From Clostridia bacterium (GTDB taxonomy: Bacteria > Bacillota > Clostridia > Oscillospirales > CAG-272): 34,189 nucleotides of DNA. How positions within the stretch are numbered: position 1 is the first letter of the stretch; the number at the start of each line of letters is the position of its first letter. The translations under genes and the position numbers were made by a program. The stretch covers positions 66,363 to 100,551 of the forward strand of contig JAFQDK010000018.1 in NCBI GenBank assembly GCA_017399305.1, written 5' to 3'. Positions 7,837-16,590 of the stretch are shown piece after piece. A model generated the notes under the pieces. That model was not told where the DNA came from. It did not search any database and saw only the letters and a program-made list of their open reading frames with translations.

Positions 7837-8055
7837 ATTAATGATTATATAATCACTTTAAAATGCAAGCATTTTAAAGTGTAGAGGGGCGTACATTCGC
7901 ATGTCGCTCACCGCGACCGCCCCTTTAAGGAGTAAAAAAAGCCGGGAAACCCGTCTTTTTTACAGATTTTTAGGCTTCCCCTTGAGGGGAAGCTGTCAGC
8001 GTAGCTGACTGATGAGGTGTAGCCGCATCGCGGCGTTAATCGCGTAATCATTAAT
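7837..8055. repeat. MITE-like, hairpin-rich intergenic repeat
   Basis: This gene-free stretch (7823-8146, 324 nt, including the his promoter) is packed with inverted repeats. From left to right: the palindrome GATTATATAATC (7843-7854); a 13-bp inverted repeat CACTTTAAAATGC / GCATTTTAAAGTG (7854-7866 with 7869-7881); AGGGGCG / CGCCCCT (7885-7891 with 7918-7924); a terminator-like hairpin with A and T tails (7934-7961); GCTTCCCC-TTGA-GGGGAAGC (7974-7993); and GTCAGC-GTA-GCTGAC (7995-8009). An 11-bp terminal inverted repeat, ATTAATGATTA (7837-7847) and its complement (8045-8055), frames it. I see no target-site duplication and no open reading frame. The TGTCAGC...GCTGACTGATGAGG block resembles dispersed repeats I recall from many clostridial genomes. 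The boundaries are inferred. Confidence 0.6.
7934..7961. terminator. Terminator-like hairpin within the intergenic repeat
   Basis: Seven A's, then G and CGGG, pair with CCCG, C and six T's around an AAA loop, with one C/T mismatch. It could act in either direction and would shield the his operon from upstream readthrough. Confidence 0.5.
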
Positions 8056-8081
8056 TTATCCTAATAAATACAATATTCCTA

Positions 8082-8110
8082 TTGACTTTAGCGCTGTAAA
8101 GTGATAATAT
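8082..8110 (+). promoter_or_regulatory. Sigma-A promoter of the histidine operon
   Basis: TTGACT (8082-8087), a 17-nt spacer and TAATAT (8105-8110). The leader would be about 30 nt and ends with GCGAGG before the first ATG. There is no room for a T-box or a leader-peptide attenuator, so control is probably at initiation. Confidence 0.7.
8086..8101. promoter_or_regulatory. Candidate operator of the his operon, between -35 and -10
   Basis: CTTTAGCGCTGTAAAG is an imperfect palindrome with 5-bp perfect arms (CTTTA / TAAAG). It fills the spacer of the his promoter, where a bound protein would block RNA polymerase. The adjacent first gene encodes a TrpR/YerC-type protein, which is the obvious candidate binder. 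The link is inference. Confidence 0.45.
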
Positions 8111-8146
8111 GTTATCAAATTAAAACGAAAGCGAGGCCACCACCTT

Positions 8147-8437
8147 ATGGTCAATTTGCAATCGGCGTCCATAGACCGCCTTTTTGAGGCTATCATGAAC
8201 CTAAAAACCACTGAAGACTGTTACAAATTCTTTGAGGATATCTGCACAATAAAAGAGTTGCAGGATATGGCGCAACGACTTGATGTTGCATTTCTCCTTA
8301 CTGATGGCATGAACTATCAAAAAATATCCCAGGAAGTAAATGTGAGCACCGCTACAATCAGCCGCGTGAGCAAGTGCTTGAACTACGGCAGCGGCGGCTA
8401 CAAAGCGGCAATAGAACAAATCAAAGGTAAGAAGTAA
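8147..8437 (+). CDS. YerC/YecD-family TrpR-like regulator (HisR-type), first gene of the his operon
   Basis: 96 residues, all alpha, of the TrpR/YerC superfamily. The N-terminal half (FEAIMNLKTTEDCYKFFEDI, CTIKELQDMAQRL) is typical of YerC proteins. A helix-turn-helix follows at about 63-88 (YQKISQEVNVSTATISRVSK, then CLNYGSGGY). Members of this family at the head of Gram-positive his operons have been proposed as histidine-responsive repressors called HisR; I rely on memory for that. The stop codon overlaps the hisZ start (TAATG, 1 nt), so the gene is part of the operon. The palindrome at 8086-8101 would be its autoregulatory site if the proposal holds. Confidence 0.85.
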   Translation: MVNLQSASIDRLFEAIMNLKTTEDCYKFFEDICTIKELQDMAQRLDVAFLLTDGMNYQKISQEVNVSTATISRVSKCLNYGSGGYKAAIEQIKGKK

Positions 8438-9537
8438 TGACACTCTACGACAGCGTACTTAAAAACGAAGAAAAGGCAATATTTGCGCTTAGAGGACTGT
8501 ATGAAAGCTACGGCTATTCACAGTATAAAATGAGCAAATTTGAGGAGTATGACCTCTATGTAAAAAACAAGGACTTTCTCATTTCCGACAGCGTTATTAC
8601 CTTTACAGACCGTGGCGGTAAGCTAATGGCTCTTAAGCCCGACGTTACCCTCTCCATTCTCAAGAATGGCAAGGATGCCCCAGGTCAGGTGCAAAAGGTA
8701 TACTATAACGAAAATGTATACCGCGTTTCAGGCGAAAGTTTCAAAGAGATAATGCAGGTAGGGCTTGAGTGTATCGGAGATACTGACAGCTATTGCCTAT
8801 ACGAAACGCTGATGCTCGCTGCAAAAAGCCTTGAAACTATCTCTGATGAGTATGTACTTGACATTTCACATCTTGGCATAATATCAGCAGTTTTTGATGC
8901 AGTGGCACTTCCCGAAGACTGCCGTGCATCAGCCCTTAAATTCATAGGCGAAAAGAATTTGCATGAGCTGTCAGCGCTTTGCGCATTGGTAAACATAGGA
9001 GAAAAAGAAACCGCTATACTGAAAGGTCTTGTCACAAATTACGGCAAGCCGAGTGAGGTTTTACCAAAGCTCAAAGAACTTATCTGTGCAAACACTGAAT
9101 CGCTCATTGAACTTGAAACGATACTTTCTGCATTTGAAGGTAGCGAAATATACGACAAGCTTCGTATTGACTTTTCTGTAGTACACGACATCCGTTACTA
9201 CAACGGCATTGTATTCAAGGGCTTTATCGAGGGCATTCCCGAAGGCGTGCTTTCGGGCGGCCAGTATGACAAACTTCTTGCAAACATGGGCAGAAGATCA
9301 GGGGCTATCGGCTTTGCAATATATCTTGACTTGCTTGAGCGCATGAGTGAAACCGACAAAAAGTACGATGTAGACATTCTTTTACTTTACGATGATGATA
9401 CTGATATTACTTTGCTTTCCAAGGAGATTGCTTCCCTTTCAAGAAACGCAAGCGTAATGGCGCAAAAGAAAATCCCAGAAAAGCTGAAATATGCAAAACT
9501 CATGAAATTTGACGGAAGCGAGGCAAAGGAAGTATGA
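8437..9537 (+). CDS. hisZ: ATP phosphoribosyltransferase regulatory subunit
   Basis: 366 residues of the class II histidyl-tRNA synthetase fold without synthetase function. HisZ joins short HisG to form the active, histidine-sensitive octamer that starts histidine synthesis. Visible features: SDSVITFTDRGGKLMALKPDVT (motif-2 region of the HisRS fold), YYNENVYRVSG, IMQVGLECIG, and the late segment YYNGIVFKGF with LSGGQYDKL. The protein has no anticodon-binding domain of normal size, which separates it from true HisS. It overlaps the upstream gene by 1 nt and hisG by 4 nt (ATGA). Presence next to a short hisG confirms the assignment. Confidence 0.93.
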   Translation: MTLYDSVLKNEEKAIFALRGLYESYGYSQYKMSKFEEYDLYVKNKDFLISDSVITFTDRGGKLMALKPDVTLSILKNGKDAPGQVQKVYYNENVYRVSGESFKEIMQVGLECIGDTDSYCLYETLMLAAKSLETISDEYVLDISHLGIISAVFDAVALPEDCRASALKFIGEKNLHELSALCALVNIGEKETAILKGLVTNYGKPSEVLPKLKELICANTESLIELETILSAFEGSEIYDKLRIDFSVVHDIRYYNGIVFKGFIEGIPEGVLSGGQYDKLLANMGRRSGAIGFAIYLDLLERMSETDKKYDVDILLLYDDDTDITLLSKEIASLSRNASVMAQKKIPEKLKYAKLMKFDGSEAKEV

Positions 9538-10160
9538 AAATGCTGAACGTTGCCCTGCCCAAAGGCAGACTCGGCGAAAAAGTTTATGCCATGTTTGAAA
9601 CGGCAGGATTCGAGTGCCATTCAATAAAAGAAAACAACCGCAAGCTCATTTTTGAAAATGAAGAATGCGGTGTGCGCTACTTCTGGGTAAAGCCGTCAGA
9701 CGTTGCCATCTACGTTGAGCGCGGCGCGGCTGATATAGGCGTTTGCGGCAAGGACATCCTGCTTGAGTATTCCCCAGATGTATATGAGCTTTACGACCTT
9801 GACATAGGTAAATGCCGCATGGCTGTTGCCGCAAAAAAGGATTTTACAGACGATGTAAAGCGCACCCTCAAGGTTGCGACAAAGTTCACAAACATCGCAA
9901 AGAACTATTACGATTCACTCGGCAGAGATATTGACATAATCCACCTGAACGGCTCTATCGAGATAGCACCGATACTCGGACTTTCCGACGTTATCGTTGA
10001 CATAGTTGAAACAGGAACTACATTAAAAGAAAATGACCTTGAGGTAGTAGAAACCATTGTACCGATAAGCGCAAGGCTTATCGCAAACAAGGCAAGCTTT
10101 AAATTCAAGAGCGAGCTTATCGAAAAGATAATTCGCAGCATGGAGAACCAAAATGATTAA
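9534..10160 (+). CDS. hisG: ATP phosphoribosyltransferase, short form (catalytic subunit)
   Basis: Couples ATP to PRPP, the first and committed step of histidine synthesis. At 208 residues it is the short type, lacking the C-terminal ACT-like regulatory domain of the long form, so it needs HisZ. Motifs: LNVALPKGRLG at the start, VERGAADIGVCGKD in the first lobe, and the PRPP-binding loop DIVETGTTLKEN. The start ATG overlaps the hisZ stop (ATGA); a second ATG two codons later is possible. hisD overlaps its 3' end by 8 nt. Confidence 0.96.
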   Translation: MKMLNVALPKGRLGEKVYAMFETAGFECHSIKENNRKLIFENEECGVRYFWVKPSDVAIYVERGAADIGVCGKDILLEYSPDVYELYDLDIGKCRMAVAAKKDFTDDVKRTLKVATKFTNIAKNYYDSLGRDIDIIHLNGSIEIAPILGLSDVIVDIVETGTTLKENDLEVVETIVPISARLIANKASFKFKSELIEKIIRSMENQND

Positions 10161-11430
10161 AATTTTAAAATACGGTGAGGTTGAAACCAAAGATATTTTT
10201 GCGAGAGCCGTTCCCGAGGTTGACGTTGCGGGAGTTGTGTCCGACATTATCGCAAACGTGAGAAAGAACGGCGACAAAGCTCTGTACGAATACTGCAAAA
10301 AGTTTGACGGTGCTGACCTATCTACCCTTGCCGTAAGCGAAGAGGAAATAAACGAAGCATTTGAAGCAGTTGAACCCGAGTTTGTGGAAATAATAAAAAA
10401 AGCGGCGGCAAATATCCGCAAGTTCCATGAAAAGCAGGTGCGAAACAGCTTTATTATAAATGATGAAAACGGCATTGTTGTCGGCCAGAAGGTAATCCCC
10501 GTTGACCGCGCCGGACTTTATGTTCCCGGCGGTACAGCAGCATACCCATCCACCGTACTTATGGATGCTATCCCTGCAAAAATCGCAGGTGTACGCGAGG
10601 TTGTAATGGTGACACCTCCATCTAAAGACGGCAAGGTCAACCCCGTTATCCTTGCAGCGGCAAAGATTGCAGGCATTGACAAGATATTCAAGGTCGGCGG
10701 CGCACAGGCTGTAGCCGCACTTGCATACGGCACTGAGAGTATACCAAAGGTAGACAAAATAGTAGGTCCGGGCAACGCTTACGTTGCAGAGGCAAAAAAG
10801 CAGGTTTACGGCATTGTGTCTATCGACATGATTGCAGGACCGAGCGAGATACTTATAGTTGCCGATGGAAAGACTAATGCGCGCCATGCGGCGGCTGACC
10901 TGCTCTCCCAGGCTGAGCATGACAAAATGGCAAGCGCGGTGCTGGTAACAGACTCAATGGAACTTGCAAAAGCAGTTCAGGCAGAGCTTGAGGTGCAGAT
11001 CCCGCAGTTACTTCGCGCGGATATTGCAAGAGTTTCTATTGACAACTGCTCAAAGATAATTGTTGCCGACACTCTTATGGCGGCAATCGACATTGCAAAT
11101 GAAATTGCGCCCGAACATCTTGAACTGCTCGTGGACAATCCGTTTGATTATCTTGATGCTATCCGCCATGCAGGCTCTATCTTTATGGGAAGGAACTGCC
11201 CTGAGGCTCTCGGCGACTATTTTGCAGGTCCAAACCATACACTGCCGACAAGCGGTACAGCAAAGTTTTCAAGCCCACTGTCTGTTGACGATTTTGTAAA
11301 GAAAACACAATACACATACTATACACGTGAGGCTCTTTCAAAAGTTGCAAATGACGTTGCGTTCTTCGCTACAAAAGAGGGGCTTACCGCGCATGCAAAG
11401 AGTGCAGTTATACGCACAGAGGAAGAATAA
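10153..11430 (+). CDS. hisD: Histidinol dehydrogenase
   Basis: Oxidises histidinol to histidine in two NAD-dependent steps, the last of the pathway. 425 residues, the usual length. Zinc and catalytic residues can be placed by comparison with the E. coli enzyme: Gln253 and His256 in SQAEHDK, Glu321 and His322 in APEHLEL, Asp355 in LGDYFAG and His414 in TAHAKS. The glycine-rich VPGGTAAYPST, GPGNAYVAEAK and IAGPSEILI segments are intact. It overlaps hisG by 8 nt, and its stop shares a base with the hisC start (TAATG). Confidence 0.97.
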   Translation: MIKILKYGEVETKDIFARAVPEVDVAGVVSDIIANVRKNGDKALYEYCKKFDGADLSTLAVSEEEINEAFEAVEPEFVEIIKKAAANIRKFHEKQVRNSFIINDENGIVVGQKVIPVDRAGLYVPGGTAAYPSTVLMDAIPAKIAGVREVVMVTPPSKDGKVNPVILAAAKIAGIDKIFKVGGAQAVAALAYGTESIPKVDKIVGPGNAYVAEAKKQVYGIVSIDMIAGPSEILIVADGKTNARHAAADLLSQAEHDKMASAVLVTDSMELAKAVQAELEVQIPQLLRADIARVSIDNCSKIIVADTLMAAIDIANEIAPEHLELLVDNPFDYLDAIRHAGSIFMGRNCPEALGDYFAGPNHTLPTSGTAKFSSPLSVDDFVKKTQYTYYTREALSKVANDVAFFATKEGLTAHAKSAVIRTEEE

Positions 11431-12491
11431 TGAGCAGATTTTTTTCTGACAAATATAAAACGCTTACCCCATACACTCCGGGTGAGCAACCGCGTGACCA
11501 GAAATACATAAAACTTAATACCAACGAGTCACCGTTTCCGCCATCGCCCAAGGCGGTGGCAATGACGGCTGAGGCGGCAAAAAATTTGCAACTTTACCCC
11601 GACCCCGAATGTACAGAGTTACACGAAAAACTTGCCGCACTTTACGGTGTTGATAAATCTATGGTGCTTGCAGGAAACGGCTCTGACGAAGTGCTGAATT
11701 TTGCCTTTATGGCATACTGCGACAAGGAGCACCCCGCAAGATTCGCTAACATAACATACGGCTTTTACTCTGTTTTTGCTGAGATAAACGGCGTTCCATA
11801 CACCGAAGTGCCGCTAAAAGATGATTTTACGATAGATGTGTGCGACTACATCAGCAAAAATGAGACAATCTTCATCGCAAATCCAAATGCTCCCACAGGT
11901 ATAGCGCTGACTTCTCTCGAAATTGAAGCGATAGTCAAAAGCAATCCTGACAACGTGGTCGTAATAGACGAGGCGTATGTCGATTTCGGCGCTGAGAGTG
12001 CAGTACCGCTTATCAAAAAGTATGACAATCTGCTTGTGACTCAGACATTTTCAAAATCACGTTCAATGGCAGGCGCAAGACTCGGCGTTGCTATAGGAAA
12101 TGCGGCACTCATACAGGATCTGAATACAATAAAGTATTCGACAAATCCTTACAATATCAACCGCATGACCATGGCGGCAGGAATCGGCGTGCTTGCAGAT
12201 GAAGAATATACAAAGAACAACTGTAATTCTATCATTGAAAACCGAGAATATGCAATGAGCCGAATGAGAAAAATGGGATTTGAAATGACTCCCTCGCTGA
12301 CGAATTTCATCTTTGCAAAGCATGATAATATCAGCGGCGGCGACCTTTACTCAGAGCTTCGCAAGCGCGGAATTCTTGTGCGTCATTTTTCAAAGCCTAG
12401 GCTTGACGCATATAACCGTATCACCGTTGGTTCTATGGAACAAATGGTGACACTTTGCGATACACTTGAAGAAATCCTTAAGGAGATTTGA
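11430..12491 (+). CDS. hisC: Histidinol-phosphate aminotransferase
   Basis: PLP-dependent aminotransferase making histidinol phosphate from imidazole-acetol phosphate and glutamate. 353 residues. Fold type I motifs: LNTNESPFPPSP near the N-terminus, AGNGSDEVL, NPNAPTG (about 151-157), VIDEAYVDF with Asp180, and the PLP lysine Lys209 in TFSKSRSMAGARLG. The start overlaps the hisD stop by one base. Its place in the his operon favours histidinol phosphate over aromatic amino acids as the substrate. Confidence 0.95.
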   Translation: MSRFFSDKYKTLTPYTPGEQPRDQKYIKLNTNESPFPPSPKAVAMTAEAAKNLQLYPDPECTELHEKLAALYGVDKSMVLAGNGSDEVLNFAFMAYCDKEHPARFANITYGFYSVFAEINGVPYTEVPLKDDFTIDVCDYISKNETIFIANPNAPTGIALTSLEIEAIVKSNPDNVVVIDEAYVDFGAESAVPLIKKYDNLLVTQTFSKSRSMAGARLGVAIGNAALIQDLNTIKYSTNPYNINRMTMAAGIGVLADEEYTKNNCNSIIENREYAMSRMRKMGFEMTPSLTNFIFAKHDNISGGDLYSELRKRGILVRHFSKPRLDAYNRITVGSMEQMVTLCDTLEEILKEI

Positions 12492-12492
12492 C

Positions 12493-13080
12493 ATGAGAAA
12501 TGCAAAAATCGGCAGAGTTACTGCCGAGACAAATATATCGCTCTCTCTTGAGCTTGACGGCAAAGGGCAAAGTAAAATTGACTCAGGCTGTGGTTTTCTC
12601 GACCATATGCTGACGCTGTTTGCAAAGCACGGTAATTTTGACCTTGAAGTCACTTGCAGTGGCGACACATACGTTGACTATCACCACACTGCCGAGGACA
12701 TTGGCATCGTACTCGGACAAGCCTTTACAAAGGCTCTCGGCGACAAGAAAGGTATTGTACGCTATGGCAGTATGATGCTCCCCATGGACGAAACGCTGAT
12801 ACTCAGCGCAATTGACCTTTCGGGCAGAAGTGGCCTCTACTATGTCTGCGACATACCCTCTCCCAAGGTAGGTAACTTTGACACCGAGCTTTCCGAGGAG
12901 TTCTGGATGGCATTTGTAAGAAGCGCGGCATGCACTTTACATATCCGCAAGATAGCAGGTACAAACTCGCACCACATTATCGAGGGTACTTTCAAGTCGG
13001 TGGCGCGCGCACTTCGTGCCGCGGTAGCGATTGATGCGGCGAATGCCGATTCTCTCCCCTCAACCAAAGGAGTTCTTTAA
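12493..13080 (+). CDS. hisB: Imidazoleglycerol-phosphate dehydratase
   Basis: Removes water from imidazole glycerol phosphate to give imidazole-acetol phosphate. 195 residues of the single-function type; there is no fused phosphatase domain, which fits the separate phosphatase at the operon end. The metal-binding histidines are visible in FLDHMLTLFAKHG, DYHHTAEDIG and TNSHHIIEGTFKSVARAL. I chose the ATG at 12493 because AAGGAG lies 6-7 nt upstream and it follows the hisC stop by 1 nt; an in-frame start at 12466 would overlap hisC and add nine unconserved residues. Confidence 0.96.
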   Translation: MRNAKIGRVTAETNISLSLELDGKGQSKIDSGCGFLDHMLTLFAKHGNFDLEVTCSGDTYVDYHHTAEDIGIVLGQAFTKALGDKKGIVRYGSMMLPMDETLILSAIDLSGRSGLYYVCDIPSPKVGNFDTELSEEFWMAFVRSAACTLHIRKIAGTNSHHIIEGTFKSVARALRAAVAIDAANADSLPSTKGVL

Positions 13081-13691
13081 TGATTGCAATAATAGACTAC
13101 GGCGTCGGAAATCTTTTTTCACTGAAAAGCTCTTTCGATGCTATCGGTGCAAACACAACGGTGACAAGCGATGCTGAAGTAATCAAAGCCGCCGACAAGA
13201 TACTGCTGCCCGGTGTTGGCGCATTTGGCGATGCCGCCGAAAAGCTCCGCAACAGCGGTCTTGATAAAGTGATAATCGCCGAAGCAAAAAAAGGTAAGCC
13301 GCTTCTTGGCATTTGCCTTGGCATGCAGCTATTGTTTGAGAAAAGTTTCGAATATGGTGAGCATGAAGGACTTGGTCTTATTCCCGGTGAGATACGCCCG
13401 ATTTCCGATGTTATCCCAAACGAATTGAAGATCCCGCACATCGGTTGGAATGCGCTTGAGATAAACGGAGAAAAAAACGCTATTTTCAAGCATATAAATA
13501 ACGGCGATCACGTTTATTTTGTCCATTCATACTACGCAAAAACAAACAGCGAAAATGTTATCGCAACTGCAGAATACGGAGCTGCTCTCACCGCGGCGGC
13601 AGCATGCGAAAATGTTTACGGCTGTCAGTTTCACCCCGAAAAAAGCGGCAAGGTGGGGCTTAATATTCTTAAAGCATTCTGTGAGGTTTAA
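13080..13691 (+). CDS. hisH: Imidazole glycerol phosphate synthase, glutaminase subunit
   Basis: Class I glutamine amidotransferase that delivers ammonia through a tunnel to HisF. 203 residues. Catalytic triad Cys79 (LGICLGMQ), His185 and Glu187 (CQFHPEKSG). The oxyanion-strand region LLPGVGAFGDA and PHIGWN are conserved. The start shares one base with the hisB stop (TAATG), and hisA follows after 3 nt. Confidence 0.96.
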   Translation: MIAIIDYGVGNLFSLKSSFDAIGANTTVTSDAEVIKAADKILLPGVGAFGDAAEKLRNSGLDKVIIAEAKKGKPLLGICLGMQLLFEKSFEYGEHEGLGLIPGEIRPISDVIPNELKIPHIGWNALEINGEKNAIFKHINNGDHVYFVHSYYAKTNSENVIATAEYGAALTAAAACENVYGCQFHPEKSGKVGLNILKAFCEV

Positions 13692-13694
13692 CCT

Positions 13695-14408
13695 ATGTTT
13701 ATTTTTCCCGCAATTGACCTTTACGAAGGCAAGGCGGTTCGCCTTTACAAGGGCGACTATGCACAAATGACCGTCTACAGTGAGAATCCGATCGAGGTTG
13801 CTCGCGATTTTAAAAAAAGCGGCGCAAAGCATCTGCACATTGTAGACCTTGAAGGCGCGCGCGACGGAACTACACCTAATATTGAAACGGTTTGCGCGCT
13901 TAAAGCAAATACTTCCCTCTTTTGCGAAATAGGCGGTGGAGTTCGCAGCATGGATGTTGTAGACCGTTATATCGGTGCAGGTGTTGACCGAGTTATACTC
14001 GGCACTGCGGCTGTCACAAACCCGAAGTTTGCCGAAGAAGCAGCAAAAAAATACGGAAGCAAAATTGCAGTAGGTGTTGACATTAAAGACGGATATGTTG
14101 CTGTAAAAGGTTGGACAGAAAAATCCGAGGAAACTGCTATTGAGTTTTGCAAAAAGATGCAAAGCATCGGTATTGGCACGCTTATATGCACCGATATTTC
14201 AAAAGACGGCGCAATGCAGGGCACAAACATCGAGCTTTACAAAACACTTTCAAAAGAGCTTAAAATGCAGATAATCGCATCGGGCGGTGTTTCATCCATT
14301 GACGATGTAAAAGCACTCCGCACGCTTGAAATATACGGCGCTATTGTCGGAAAGGCATACTACACAGGCGCAATATCCATAGCAGAGGCAGTGGAGGTTG
14401 CGAAATGA
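13695..14408 (+). CDS. hisA: ProFAR isomerase (phosphoribosylformimino-AICAR-P isomerase)
   Basis: Amadori isomerase opening the aminoaldose ring of ProFAR to PRFAR. 237 residues in a TIM barrel with two-fold (half-barrel) symmetry. The general acid/base aspartates are Asp8 (PAIDLYEGKAVRL) and Asp129 (VGVDIKDG). The phosphate sites EIGGGVRS and IASGGVSS are present. It overlaps hisF by 4 nt (ATGA). Confidence 0.96.
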   Translation: MFIFPAIDLYEGKAVRLYKGDYAQMTVYSENPIEVARDFKKSGAKHLHIVDLEGARDGTTPNIETVCALKANTSLFCEIGGGVRSMDVVDRYIGAGVDRVILGTAAVTNPKFAEEAAKKYGSKIAVGVDIKDGYVAVKGWTEKSEETAIEFCKKMQSIGIGTLICTDISKDGAMQGTNIELYKTLSKELKMQIIASGGVSSIDDVKALRTLEIYGAIVGKAYYTGAISIAEAVEVAK

Positions 14409-15166
14409 TAACAAAAAGAATAATTCCCTGTCTGGACGTTAAAAACGGTCGTGTTGTAAAGGGTGTAAACTTTGAGGGATTGTCCGACGTTTCATCCCCG
14501 ATTGAGCTTGCCAAGTATTACAGTGAAAACGGTGCAGATGAGCTTGTCTTTTACGATATAACCGCATCCGCAGAGGGGCGCAAACTTTTTACAGACATAT
14601 TAACCGAAACCGCATCGAAAGTATTTATCCCTCTCACTGTAGGCGGCGGCATCAACACACTTGATGACTTTGACCGCGTCCTTAAATGCGGTGCTGACAA
14701 AGTCAGCGTAAACTCAGGCGCCATACGTAACCCTTCACTTGTATATGAAGCGGCGAAGCGTTATGGTGACCAATGCGTTGTACTTTCAGCTGATGTAAAA
14801 AGAGTTGACGGTACTTTTCGCGTATTTGCCAAAGGCGGCAGAGAAAACACCGGCATGGAGGCGCTCGGCTGGATAAAGCAATGCGTTGATAACGGTGCAG
14901 GAGAAGTAGTGCTGAACTCAATCGACACCGACGGAGTAAAGCAAGGATTTGACCTTGAAATGCTTGAGGCAGTGTCAAATATAGTATCTGTACCCGTAAT
15001 TGCATCGGGAGGAGCCGGATGCATAAACGACTTTATAACTCTGTTTAAAACTCTGCCGAAGGTAGATGCAGGACTTGCCGCATCGATATTCCACTTTGGC
15101 GAAGTGCAGATAAGTGACCTGAAAGCCGAAATGGCGGCTGCAGGTATCCCCACAAGAAAGGACTAA
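14405..15166 (+). CDS. hisF: Imidazole glycerol phosphate synthase, cyclase subunit
   Basis: Uses ammonia from HisH and PRFAR to form imidazole glycerol phosphate and AICAR, linking histidine to purine synthesis. 253 residues, TIM barrel. Catalytic Asp11 (PCLDVKNGRVVKGVNF) and Asp130 (LSADVKRVDG) are in place, with TVGGGI and IASGGAG as phosphate loops. It overlaps hisA by 4 nt, and hisIE follows after 3 nt. Confidence 0.97.
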   Translation: MITKRIIPCLDVKNGRVVKGVNFEGLSDVSSPIELAKYYSENGADELVFYDITASAEGRKLFTDILTETASKVFIPLTVGGGINTLDDFDRVLKCGADKVSVNSGAIRNPSLVYEAAKRYGDQCVVLSADVKRVDGTFRVFAKGGRENTGMEALGWIKQCVDNGAGEVVLNSIDTDGVKQGFDLEMLEAVSNIVSVPVIASGGAGCINDFITLFKTLPKVDAGLAASIFHFGEVQISDLKAEMAAAGIPTRKD

Positions 15167-15169
15167 CAA

Positions 15170-15820
15170 ATGTTGAACATTGAAGAACTTAGATTTGACG
15201 AAAAAGGGCTTATCCCTGCCATAGTCAAAGATGCTATTTCAGGCAAGGTTCTCACCCTTGCATATATGAACCGTGAAAGCCTAAAAGTTTCTATGGAAAA
15301 AGGCTTGACCTGCTTTTGGAGTCGCTCGCGTCAAGAGCTTTGGCTGAAAGGAGAAACAAGCGGCAACTATCAGCACATCGTTTCTATCACTGCTGACTGC
15401 GACAACGATGCACTGCTTGTAACAGTGGAGCCGGACGGCCCTGCTTGCCATACAGGCTCATTCTCATGCTTTGAAAAACCTGTTTACCAGAGCGAGGATA
15501 AGCATGAATTTTCTCTTGACGGTCTGATGAAGCTTATCGAGGGCAGAAAGCTTGACAAAAAGGAAGGTTCATACACCACATACCTATTTGAAAAAGGGCT
15601 TGACAAAATTCTCAAAAAGGTTGGCGAAGAATCTACCGAGGTTATTATTGCGGCAAAAGCCGAGGACAAAGCAGAAACTGTATACGAAATATCCGACCTT
15701 GCATATCACGTGATGGTTCTTATGGTAGAAGCTGGTATTTCTCTTGAAGATATTCACCGTGAGCTTGCTTCCCGTCACGTCATTGACCACAAGGTAAAGC
15801 AGGAGAAAATGACCAAATGA
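15170..15820 (+). CDS. hisI: Bifunctional phosphoribosyl-AMP cyclohydrolase / phosphoribosyl-ATP pyrophosphatase
   Basis: A HisI-HisE fusion (often called hisIE) catalysing steps two and three of the pathway. 216 residues: the HisI domain (about 1-110) carries [19 protein letters not shown], the metal site DCDNDALL and the cysteine in [10 protein letters not shown]. The HisE domain (about 120-210) carries [14 protein letters not shown] and [13 protein letters not shown], an all-alpha MazG-like pyrophosphatase. The next gene overlaps its end by 4 nt. Confidence 0.96.
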   Translation: MLNIEELRFDEKGLIPAIVKDAISGKVLTLAYMNRESLKVSMEKGLTCFWSRSRQELWLKGETSGNYQHIVSITADCDNDALLVTVEPDGPACHTGSFSCFEKPVYQSEDKHEFSLDGLMKLIEGRKLDKKEGSYTTYLFEKGLDKILKKVGEESTEVIIAAKAEDKAETVYEISDLAYHVMVLMVEAGISLEDIHRELASRHVIDHKVKQEKMTK

Positions 15821-16590
15821 TATTGCAGGATCTCCACACGCACACCACCTATTGCGACGGCAAAAACACACCTGAAGAAATGGTAAAAGCCGCTATTGAA
15901 AAGGGGCTTGTACGCATCGGTTTTTCAGGTCATTGCTATACATTTTTTGACGAAAAATACTGTATGTCAATTCCAAATGTTGCCAGATACATTGCGGAAA
16001 TAAACTCACTGAAGCTAAAATACAAAGGACAAATTGAAATACTTTGCGGAGTTGAGCAGGACTATTATTCCAATTTTTCAAGAATCGGATTTGATTATAT
16101 AATCGGCTCTGTTCACTATCTGAATATCGGCGATGAATATATCCCTATAGACGAAAGCAAAGAGATATTGCTTGACGCCTGCAACAAGTATTTTGGCGGT
16201 GACATATATTCACTCTGCGAAGAATACTATTCTTGTGTCGGAAATATTCTTGCCAAAACAGGGGCAGATATCATAGGGCATTTTGACCTCATATCCAAAT
16301 TCAACGAGGACGGAAGTCTCTTTGATGAAAACGAACCAAGATATATCAAGGCATATACTGATGCAATCGACAAGCTTATCCCATACGACAAACCTTTCGA
16401 AGTGAACACGGGTGCAATATCGCGCGGATACCGCACACACCCATACCCCAGTCATTCCCAACTTGAATACATCGCAAAATGTGGCGGTAAAGTTATGCTG
16501 ACAGGCGACACACATGCTGCCGAAAACCTTTGTTTTGAGTTTGACAAGTGGTTTGAAGCTTGCAAAAAAATAGGAATAACTATAGAATAA
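15817..16590 (+). CDS. hisK: Histidinol-phosphatase, PHP family
   Basis: 257 residues of the polymerase-and-histidinol-phosphatase (PHP) metal-dependent fold, expected to hydrolyse histidinol phosphate. Metal-site motifs: [11 protein letters not shown] (His7, His9), [30 protein letters not shown] and the closing GDTHAAE. The length matches Bacillus HisJ/HisK-type enzymes. It is the last gene of the operon, overlapping hisI by 4 nt, and it fills the one step that the single-function HisB cannot. PHP proteins also include other phosphoesterases, but the position makes the role nearly certain. Confidence 0.93.
   Translation: MILQDLHTHTTYCDGKNTPEEMVKAAIEKGLVRIGFSGHCYTFFDEKYCMSIPNVARYIAEINSLKLKYKGQIEILCGVEQDYYSNFSRIGFDYIIGSVHYLNIGDEYIPIDESKEILLDACNKYFGGDIYSLCEEYYSCVGNILAKTGADIIGHFDLISKFNEDGSLFDENEPRYIKAYTDAIDKLIPYDKPFEVNTGAISRGYRTHPYPSHSQLEYIAKCGGKVMLTGDTHAAENLCFEFDKWFEACKKIGITIE

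Noticed and set aside
7823-8081. Structured non-coding RNA or riboswitch instead of a repeat
   Set aside because: There is no promoter at its left end, the hairpins are separate simple stems and an internal terminator-like hairpin cuts the region; the repeat reading is simpler, though covariation was not tested.
8111-8146. T-box or histidine leader-peptide attenuator before the his operon
   Set aside because: The leader is only about 30 nt and holds no hairpin or His-codon run.
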